DNA of 10,578 nucleotides from an uncultured Collinsella sp. (GTDB taxonomy: Bacteria; Actinomycetota; Coriobacteriia; Coriobacteriales; Coriobacteriaceae): contig CAUDYH010000018.1 in assembly GCA_958453575.1 (NCBI GenBank), positions 1-10,578 of the forward strand, in the 5' to 3' direction. Made by a program: the position numbers and the translations under genes. The stretch's first letter is position 1; each line of letters starts with the position of its first letter. A model generated the notes under the pieces. That model worked only from the letters and a program-made list of their open reading frames with translations. It was not told the origin of the DNA and did not search any database. Below are positions 4,679 to 10,578 of this stretch, one piece after another.

Positions 4679-6244
4679 CTAGTGCTCCATTGTAGTAGAT
4701 GCCGCGTCCGCCGTGTGCTCGCGAGGCAGATGAATCGTAAAAGTCGTACCCTTTCCAAGCTCCGACTCCACGGAAATGTAGCCATGATGTCGCTCGACGA
4801 TCTGTTTAGTCACGGCGAGGCCCACGCCCAGACCGCCCGCCTCACGGGCACGGCTAGCATCGGCGCGCCAAAAACGGCCGAAGATGCGCGACAAGTCATC
4901 CTTGGCAATACCGATGCCGGTATCAGAAACGGCGACGCTGACGTGTTTGCGGTCACTGAGCACCGACACCACGACCCAACCGCCCTCGGGGGTATAGCGC
5001 ATGGCGTTGCTCATGAGATTGATGACGCATTGTGTGATCATGTCGGGATCGGCTTCGACGACATCGTCGTGACCTTGCGTCTCGTCAGCAAAGCGCAAGC
5101 GCAGATCGCGGTCGACAAACAGGCGCTCCTGGGCATTGACGATGGAACGCACGAAAGGAACCATGTCCACCGGCTCAAGGTTGAGCGGAGCCGTGCTGTT
5201 TTCCATGCGCGACAGGTCGAGCATCTGCTGCACCAGACGAGCCAGGCGACGCGTCTCGGAAGCAACGGTTTCCAGATGCTCGTCGTCGGTGGGATACACC
5301 CCATCCTGCATGGCTTCGACTGTCGCGAGCATGGCCATAAGCGGAGTACGAAGTTCGTGAGCCACGTCTGAGGTCAGGCGCTTCTCGTGTTTCATATCCT
5401 TCTCGAGCGAAGTGGCCATCTCATCGAAGGTCTCACCCAGCTGATCAATCTCGTCATCACCGCGCAAACCAGTACGAGCGGACAGATCGCCATCGCGAAT
5501 TTGCTTGGCCGTGCTCGTAATACGATGAATCGGCTTGGTGAGCATGCGCGACACGAGCGATCCGATAACGACCGAAATGCAGATTGCAACAACCGCGGCG
5601 AGGGCCATGGCGTTAAAGGTCTTCTCCCTAAATGCAGAATCCGCCTTGGTGAGCAAGGCATCGGAGCCGATGGCCCATAGCTTTACCTGTCCGACATGCT
5701 CGCCCGAAGACGTTATGATTTCGACGTTGGCAACGCTATCGGAGTCGGTTGGAGCAGACGAGACCGGGCTATGCGATGCTTTTTTACCGCTCGAGCTGCT
5801 CGACGCCGATTCGCTCTCGCGCACATCGGCGGTCGCGCTTGCCGAAGGCCATGAGTCGTCATAGACGACAACGCCCTTCTTGTTGACGACCTGCATACTC
5901 AGGTCGTCGGATACCAAACTCGATGTCGCGACCGTGCGCAGCTCGCCCGCAGTCCAGTTGCCGTTTTCCTCATACGACGTCGCAAGCTTTTCGGCAGCAG
6001 AATTGGCGATCTCGACGATATTGGAGCGCGTGTAATCCGAAAAGACCGTGCCCCACACAACAGAGACCACGCCCACCAGCACCAATACCGTCATGAGCGA
6101 TGTCAGAGCAAAAGCAAGTGCCATGCGCGAGGGATAGCTCATCGTTGGCCGTGAATCGGAACGAGGCGTGTTCCAACTAGCCTTGGAACCCGCCTCGCTC
6201 TCCTGCTTGTGCTTTTGTCCGATTTCAAAGCGCGCAGGTGTCAT
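4679..6244 (-). CDS. Membrane sensor histidine kinase (HAMP-HisKA-HATPase)
   Basis: This is the sensor partner of the adjacent response regulator. The 521 residues run as follows: cytoplasmic tail (1-38), membrane helix (about 41-68), extracellular domain (about 69-208), second helix (about 211-232), HAMP linker (233-285), HisKA with the phosphorylated His296 in SDVAHELRTPL, and an ATP-binding domain. The latter has an N box with Asn409 and Asn413, G1 box DTGIG (441-445), F box FGRFWR (455-460) and G2 box GGLGVGL (470-476). All catalytic motifs are intact, so it should autophosphorylate. The sensor part contains a Ser-rich low-complexity stretch (about 145-170) and no recognised ligand fold. 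The start lies 11 bases after the regulator stop, with a weak AGGGA overlapping that stop. The layout resembles PhoR/BaeS-type kinases. The signal is unknown. Confidence 0.95.
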   Translation of the reverse strand: MTPARFEIGQKHKQESEAGSKASWNTPRSDSRPTMSYPSRMALAFALTSLMTVLVLVGVVSVVWGTVFSDYTRSNIVEIANSAAEKLATSYEENGNWTAGELRTVATSSLVSDDLSMQVVNKKGVVVYDDSWPSASATADVRESESASSSSSGKKASHSPVSSAPTDSDSVANVEIITSSGEHVGQVKLWAIGSDALLTKADSAFREKTFNAMALAAVVAICISVVIGSLVSRMLTKPIHRITSTAKQIRDGDLSARTGLRGDDEIDQLGETFDEMATSLEKDMKHEKRLTSDVAHELRTPLMAMLATVEAMQDGVYPTDDEHLETVASETRRLARLVQQMLDLSRMENSTAPLNLEPVDMVPFVRSIVNAQERLFVDRDLRLRFADETQGHDDVVEADPDMITQCVINLMSNAMRYTPEGGWVVVSVLSDRKHVSVAVSDTGIGIAKDDLSRIFGRFWRADASRAREAGGLGVGLAVTKQIVERHHGYISVESELGKGTTFTIHLPREHTADAASTTMEH

Positions 6245-6255
6245 ATGTGATTTCC

Positions 6256-6978
6256 CTATTTCTCGTCCGACTTATCGGTCTTGGCCGGAGCCTCGAAGCG
6301 ATAGCCGACACCGTGGACGGTGTAGAGCCACTTGGGCTTCTTGGGATCATCGCCCAGCTTGGCGCGAAGGTTCTTCACGTGGCTATCGATGGTGCGCTCA
6401 TAGCCCTCAAAGTCGTAGCCGAGCACCTTCTCGACCAGCTCCATGCGGTTGTAGACGCGACCGGGGTGACGGGCAAGCGTGGTGAGCAGCTTAAACTCGG
6501 AAGCCGTCAGGTCGACTTCCTTGCCCTCGACCAAAATCTTGTGGCCCGAGATATCGATGACCAGATCGCCGAAGTCGAGTACCTCGACGGCTGGCTCGTC
6601 GGCCTGATGGGCACGGCGGAACAAGGCGCGCACGCGCGCGACAAGCTCGCGCGGCGAGAACGGCTTAATCAGATAGTCGTCGGCGCCGAGCTCAAGACCG
6701 ATAATACGGTCCTCGATCTCGCCCTTGGCAGTCAGCATGATGATGGGGACATCCGAGGTATCGCGAATGGTGCGGCAAACGCGCTCGCCGGGGATCTTGG
6801 GGAGCATAAGGTCGAGCACGACCAGGTCAAACTGATGCTTCTCGAACTCCTCGATCGCGGACTGGCCGTCGCCGACACCCACAACCCAGTAGCCTTCGCG
6901 CTCGAGATAGGCAGCGACGGCGTCACGGATTGCCTTCTCATCCTCGACCAGCAGAATCTTTTTTGCATCTGAAGCCAT
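6256..6978 (-). CDS. OmpR/PhoB-family response regulator
   Basis: This DNA-binding transcription regulator is controlled by phosphorylation from the downstream kinase. The receiver domain (about 6-120) has the acidic pair Glu12-Asp13, phosphoacceptor Asp56 in VVLDLMLP, Thr83 in MLTAKG and Lys105 in DYLIKPFSPRE, all as in active regulators. A winged-helix domain follows (about 133-232) with VDLTASEFKLL, the recognition region GYERTIDSHVKNLRAKLG and the closing YTVHGVGYRF. I chose the ATG at 6978 because a purine-rich AGGGGGG lies seven bases upstream; a TTG 21 bases earlier is less likely. The product is 240 residues, the usual length. It is the first gene of a two-gene operon. A large inverted repeat lies upstream at 7034-7072. 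Confidence 0.97.
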   Translation of the reverse strand: MASDAKKILLVEDEKAIRDAVAAYLEREGYWVVGVGDGQSAIEEFEKHQFDLVVLDLMLPKIPGERVCRTIRDTSDVPIIMLTAKGEIEDRIIGLELGADDYLIKPFSPRELVARVRALFRRAHQADEPAVEVLDFGDLVIDISGHKILVEGKEVDLTASEFKLLTTLARHPGRVYNRMELVEKVLGYDFEGYERTIDSHVKNLRAKLGDDPKKPKWLYTVHGVGYRFEAPAKTDKSDEK

Positions 6979-7033
6979 AACACGGCCCCCCTGTCTCAAT
7001 CAGCTAAGAACAAGCCCATTTTAACGCACCTGA

Positions 7034-7072
7034 GCCCGCCGGATGCCACTATGACGCGGCAGCTCGGCGGGC
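7034..7072. promoter_or_regulatory. Long inverted repeat upstream of the response regulator gene
   Basis: An 8-bp perfect G-C stem, gcccgccg with cggcgggc, encloses a second short stem (tgcc/ggca) around a 10-base loop. It lies between the lipoprotein stop (7132) and the regulator start (6978). No T-run follows on either strand, so it is not a classic intrinsic terminator. It could be a factor-dependent terminator for the lipoprotein unit or a leader structure. Confidence 0.45.
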
Positions 7073-7131
7073 GGTACTCACAATTACAACGCGTTTATTC
7101 CCCTGTTGGCGCCTTTTTAACCCCTCTAAGC

Positions 7132-8343
7132 TTAAAGAGAGAATAGGCGTGCGGTGACCGTCTCGGGTATACCCTGGCTGTTGCGCACCGTGGCGTACGT
7201 AAGGAATGAGTCCGATTTTCCCGCCGTAGCTGGATAATCGCCATATTCCAAAGCGCGGTCGGGCGACAACAGCGAGCCATAGGTCTTGGCAGAGGTGTCG
7301 ATGAGAAAATGCGATGCCTGTACCTTAACGAGATATTTATTCTTCTTGCCGGCAGCACATGCGAGCGGCTCGCGGGACAGAAAGAGGTATGGCCCTCCCT
7401 CATTACCGATATACGTGCCCATGTTGCCCAGGCTGCCCACGTCACTATAGGTCGCCTCGATAGAAAACACGAAGGTATCGCCCATATATACGGCCTCGAA
7501 AGGCGAGACTGACGAGGGAAGGACTAGCTGGGCACGTTTGGTGTTGTTGCCATCGGTCAGATCGATTGCCGTTATGCCATAGTAGACGCCTTCGTCGTTG
7601 CGGACACGCGGCGAGATGGTCAAAATGCCGTCGCTCGCGCGCGGGGCCGATGCAAAGCGGCCCATCGATTTCCAAATTACCTCGGCCTTGGATTCATCAA
7701 GCGAGCGACGATAGCAAAACGAATCACTACTCGTTTTATTGCCGCCTGCCGAAGGCATTTTATACCAGATGACCGATGACCCGAACGCCGTAAACAGGGG
7801 CGGATCATAGTCCTTGCCACCTCGATCGAGCTCAGCCACGTCGCCAGAGAGCGAAGCGCCCGACAGATTTTGAGCGTAGAGCTTCCACGATGAATTGGCA
7901 AAGTTCATCTCAACCCACGCAAACACGCCATCGCCGGCACGGACATCGTAAAAAGCATATCCCGTGCCCTCGATAGGATCCTCGATTAATGTGGTAAGCG
8001 AGCCATCGCCCAGGTTGAGCACACCAAGCGTATTGGCATGCAGAGCAGAAGCAGGCGCCATCATCGCGGCGGCGTAGTCGCCATCGCAGTAGTACAGCAG
8101 CGTGCCCAGCGGCAGCGTCCACGACGCCGCCGGCTCAAGATCGATATCAACAGCTTCGTACTCATCAGTGATCGAGACAATCTTCGAATCGTCCTTGATA
8201 ACCTGCGGCTCGCCGGCGGCATCGTCGCTGGTGCCCGTTTTTTTCGAGCAACCGGCAAGCACCGTGGCAGCGCCCGCGGCAGCACCGCCGAGCACAAAGC
8301 CACGGCGCGATATTCCATTCTTGATGTGGTCGGCGATACCCAT
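7132..8343 (-). CDS. Tat-exported lipoprotein, probable beta-propeller-like repeats
   Basis: The 403-residue product starts with a twin-arginine signal, SRRGFVLGG (Arg13-Arg14), and a lipobox VLAGC with the lipid-bearing Cys32. It should therefore be folded in the cytoplasm, exported by Tat and anchored to the outer face of the membrane. A Thr/Ser/Asp-rich linker follows. The rest is rich in beta-strand-like segments with recurring aromatic and Gly/Asp turns, such as WKLYAQNLSG, VIWYKMPSAG and DTFVFSIEATYSD. This resembles TolB/WD-type propeller proteins, but I cannot assign a family, and no catalytic motif stands out. The frame is open further upstream, but the ATG at 8343 is chosen because it overlaps the TSCPD stop by one base (TAATG), the typical form of coupled translation, and because the signal peptide starts there. 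No clear ribosome binding site is present, which fits re-initiation. Confidence 0.85.
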   Translation of the reverse strand: MGIADHIKNGISRRGFVLGGAAAGAATVLAGCSKKTGTSDDAAGEPQVIKDDSKIVSITDEYEAVDIDLEPAASWTLPLGTLLYYCDGDYAAAMMAPASALHANTLGVLNLGDGSLTTLIEDPIEGTGYAFYDVRAGDGVFAWVEMNFANSSWKLYAQNLSGASLSGDVAELDRGGKDYDPPLFTAFGSSVIWYKMPSAGGNKTSSDSFCYRRSLDESKAEVIWKSMGRFASAPRASDGILTISPRVRNDEGVYYGITAIDLTDGNNTKRAQLVLPSSVSPFEAVYMGDTFVFSIEATYSDVGSLGNMGTYIGNEGGPYLFLSREPLACAAGKKNKYLVKVQASHFLIDTSAKTYGSLLSPDRALEYGDYPATAGKSDSFLTYATVRNSQGIPETVTARLFSL

Positions 8344-8606
8344 TAGGCGATCTCGGCGCGAGCGGCCTCGATAGCGCGCGTAAGCTGATCGGCGCAAGAG
8401 GTCTTTTTCATACCGCAGGTATTACCGGCGAGAACCTCGATTACGCGATCGGCAGGAGCACCCTCGACTAACTTGGAGATTGCCTTGAGATTGCCGTCAC
8501 AGCCGCCGGTAAACTCAACGCCCAGCACCTTGCTGCCATCGTCAGAGAGATTGAGGTGAATATTGCGAGAGCATACACCCTGCGGCTTGTAGTCAAAACT
8601 AATCAT
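8343..8606 (-). CDS. TSCPD domain protein (TIGR03905-like), four conserved cysteines
   Basis: This 87-residue protein matches small stand-alone TSCPD proteins. It has a YKPQGVCS start (Cys12), a GGCDGNLKAI centre (Cys36) and an ending NTCGMKKTSCADQL (Cys64, Cys71), in which the name-giving TSCPD reads TSCAD. The related domain forms the C-terminal end of some vitamin B12-dependent ribonucleotide reductases. The four cysteines suggest metal binding or thiol chemistry, but the role of the free-standing form is not established. The ATG has a good GAGGGG site six bases upstream. It is the first gene of a pair whose second member, the lipoprotein, overlaps it by one base. It is expected in the cytoplasm, while its partner is exported, which is a curious pairing. 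Confidence 0.9.
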   Translation of the reverse strand: MISFDYKPQGVCSRNIHLNLSDDGSKVLGVEFTGGCDGNLKAISKLVEGAPADRVIEVLAGNTCGMKKTSCADQLTRAIEAARAEIA

Positions 8607-8719
8607 TGAGATCCCCTCTCAGAAAGAAATTTCAGACGTCTATTATCCCCGCCTGGGCCGACTTATTATCGCAAGCACCGATTCAACATCCTACGATGCA
8701 TGGACTCGCGGGGGCAAGA

Positions 8720-10519
8720 TTAGCAGTCCGCACCCTGTGCGTGGACCGTGCGCTTCTCCCGATACATATTGTGGTCGGCGACACGATATACATCGGCCAG
8801 CGTATTTCCAGCCGTCTCGACGGTCGCCACGCCAATCGATGCGCTGACCGTCAGGGCCTCATCGCTTACCGCGGCAAGACCGAGACGAAGATCCTGTTCC
8901 AGCCCGAGCGCAGACTCGTTGTCAGTATGGGGGCAAACCAGCAAAAACTCGTCGCCGCCAAGGCGCATCGGCAGATAATCCGCACCAGCCACCCGCCGCA
9001 GCACGGACGCCGTCCGTCGCAGCAGTTCATCCCCCATCTCGTGACCATAGATGTCGTTGGTCCGCTTGAGATAATTGCAGTCCAACATAATCACGCTCAC
9101 GGGCAAGTCCTCGTTTACCAGGCTATCTCCGCGCGATTCAAGATAGTTGCGGTTGCGAAGCCCCGTCAGTTTGTCTTGATATGACAGCTCCTCGGCATGC
9201 TTGACCATCGATATGTTGTGCGTCGCCACGACGACCGACTCCAGCCGGCCTTGCTCATCGCGATGCTGGGGGACAACCTGTAGCGAGTACCAAGCGCCTC
9301 GACAATCTCGCACCTCGGCAGCCAAGTACGGTACGCCCTCCATACGTTCACGAAGCGAACTTATATCTACGAGTCCCACAACCGCTTCGCGGCTTTCGGG
9401 GCTCACGATATCCCGGCAGACCGTGTCCATAAAGTCATATGCCTCGCTGTGCTCGGCAAATATCTTCGCTATCGCCGGCGACATATTGATCCCCTCGATC
9501 TCGAGGGTGTCGAGATGCAAAAGGAAGGTCGAATCGTAGATGGCGCTTATGGCATTGATAATGCCGAGCTGTTTATCCTTTTCGACCAAATTGCGGTGGT
9601 CAACGATATTTCGAGCCAACAGCACCACGACCCAAAACGCAAGACACACCAAGACGCCGACGGCGACAAATGAAATCCTGTCAGACATGACCTCAGATTT
9701 GGGATATAGCGCAAACAGGCGGTAGTCCTTATATGCCGCACGCACGGCATACCATTCGTCTCCTCGATATTCGATGCGCGTCAGGCCGTCGTCTTTCCAC
9801 TCAACTCCTACGCTGGTGAGGAGTCGGGCGAGCGACACGTCAGCATCGGCACTGTTGGATGAGACAATCTCCGCATCCTCCATAACAAGCACCGTGGGAC
9901 CCTGGTGGAAGGTACTGTTCGAAAGCACGTCGGCTATGGCATATGAATAGTCGTCCGCCGTATCGGAAACAAGTGAGCGGTATGCCAGGGCAACGCCGTC
10001 GCCATACGGAACAGCACAGACGGCAAAAACGACACCACGGCGCTCATCGACAGTTGAGTAGGTCACTTTGGAACCTTGATACATCGATGCGACCGGCGAA
10101 CAGGCCAACTCATCTCGCCACAACATGAGCGGATCGCGACCATCGATGTCGTAGTGGGCAGCCATATGGCCATCGGAGTCCATGACCATCAGCCCCGAAA
10201 GGTTCTCGGCATGGACAAATTGCTCGATAAGATCGTCGTTAACCTCAACGCGATCAGAGGACAGGAACGTCACAAACGATTCGACCGCGGCGAGCAAATC
10301 GTGCGTCGCCTCGGTTTTTCTCCCCTGTTCGTAGCGGTCATATTTTTCGCAAGCGTTCTCCAAAAACACCATGGTTTCTTGGCCAAACCCAAGCGTTTTT
10401 TCGAGGCAGCGATGGGTTCCAACCGTATACAACAGGCCTAACAAGACGGCGCTGATAATAACGCTGGCAGCTATGACGTTCAGAGTCTTTCGACTCAAGC
10501 GGTGCTCATCAGTTGTCAT
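8720..10519 (-). CDS. Membrane diguanylate cyclase (extracellular sensor, PAS-like, GGDEF)
   Basis: The 599-residue protein should make cyclic di-GMP from two GTP in response to an outside signal. A membrane helix (about 13-34) is followed by a large extracellular domain (about 35-282), probably of the double-Cache type. A second helix (about 283-303), a PAS-like linker (about 318-440) and a C-terminal GGDEF domain (about 447-592) follow. The active-site motif GGDEF (521-525) is intact, as are Asp480 for metal and Asn488-Asp489 in the KxxND region, so it should be active. The inhibitory RxxD site is missing: the matching positions read GADY (512-515). No EAL or HD-GYP domain is attached. The start is firm, with AAGGAGG six bases before the ATG. 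It is probably a single-gene unit; no clear terminator was seen downstream. Confidence 0.94.
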   Translation of the reverse strand: MTTDEHRLSRKTLNVIAASVIISAVLLGLLYTVGTHRCLEKTLGFGQETMVFLENACEKYDRYEQGRKTEATHDLLAAVESFVTFLSSDRVEVNDDLIEQFVHAENLSGLMVMDSDGHMAAHYDIDGRDPLMLWRDELACSPVASMYQGSKVTYSTVDERRGVVFAVCAVPYGDGVALAYRSLVSDTADDYSYAIADVLSNSTFHQGPTVLVMEDAEIVSSNSADADVSLARLLTSVGVEWKDDGLTRIEYRGDEWYAVRAAYKDYRLFALYPKSEVMSDRISFVAVGVLVCLAFWVVVLLARNIVDHRNLVEKDKQLGIINAISAIYDSTFLLHLDTLEIEGINMSPAIAKIFAEHSEAYDFMDTVCRDIVSPESREAVVGLVDISSLRERMEGVPYLAAEVRDCRGAWYSLQVVPQHRDEQGRLESVVVATHNISMVKHAEELSYQDKLTGLRNRNYLESRGDSLVNEDLPVSVIMLDCNYLKRTNDIYGHEMGDELLRRTASVLRRVAGADYLPMRLGGDEFLLVCPHTDNESALGLEQDLRLGLAAVSDEALTVSASIGVATVETAGNTLADVYRVADHNMYREKRTVHAQGADC

Positions 10520-10525
10520 GAATTT

Positions 10526-10532
10526 CCTCCTT
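10526..10532 (-). promoter_or_regulatory. Strong ribosome binding site of the diguanylate cyclase gene
   Basis: AAGGAGG on the minus strand, six bases before the ATG at 10519, is an almost full match to the 16S anti-Shine-Dalgarno sequence and the best in this window. It fixes the start codon. The promoter probably lies partly beyond the right edge. Confidence 0.85.
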
Positions 10533-10578
10533 GCCCGCCCGTCGTCGCTCCTGTCTTGTAATTGCCCACAATACGGTC

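Noticed and set aside
4601..5371. Plus-strand open frame of 256 codons opposite the histidine kinase
   Set aside because: It is a shadow of the kinase catalytic domains on the opposite strand.
8607..8719. Two GATAAT boxes upstream of the TSCPD gene as a promoter
   Set aside because: Both look like -10 boxes, but neither has a -35 box at 16-18 bases. One may still be used, but I cannot support it.
1..10578. CRISPR array, complete insertion sequence, integrase or transposase gene
   Set aside because: No regularly spaced repeats and no integrase or transposase motifs were seen on either strand.

Overview
The window looks like a chromosomal segment of a high-GC gut actinobacterium of the class Coriobacteriia, most likely Collinsella. 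This is inferred from gene types and base composition, because no taxonomic marker gene is present. Every convincing gene is on the minus strand, so transcription runs from right to left.

From right to left, the housekeeping part carries: a membrane-anchored GGDEF diguanylate cyclase; a four-cysteine TSCPD protein whose stop codon overlaps the start of a Tat-exported lipoprotein; an OmpR-type response regulator and its histidine kinase; purC (SAICAR synthase), directly abutting a gene for a small two-helix membrane protein; a strong terminator; an M29 metallo-aminopeptidase; and tRNA-Lys(UUU). The tRNA promoter overlaps the end of the aminopeptidase gene.

The left 1.7 kb is different. Downstream of tRNA-Lys lies a mosaic of tRNA pieces. 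It has a 25-bp perfect direct duplication of the tRNA-Lys 3' end, two tRNA 3'-end-like fragments on the opposite strand that each begin at the palindrome gggttcgaaccc and sit next to a hairpin terminator, and a GC-rich cluster of small hairpins. Between these pieces sits an AT-rich island with a TraX-family membrane acyltransferase gene and what may be the 3' end of a second, unrecognised gene. No other conjugation gene, integrase or transposase is visible. I read this as a tRNA-targeted integration hot spot that has been rearranged or partly deleted.

The most interesting observation is the 179-bp segment between the two tRNA-Lys 3'-end copies. It contains the only tRNA terminator, and recombination between the copies would place traX directly behind tRNA-Lys. 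No CRISPR array, rRNA, complete insertion sequence or riboswitch was found, and the strongly supported protein families are all known ones.
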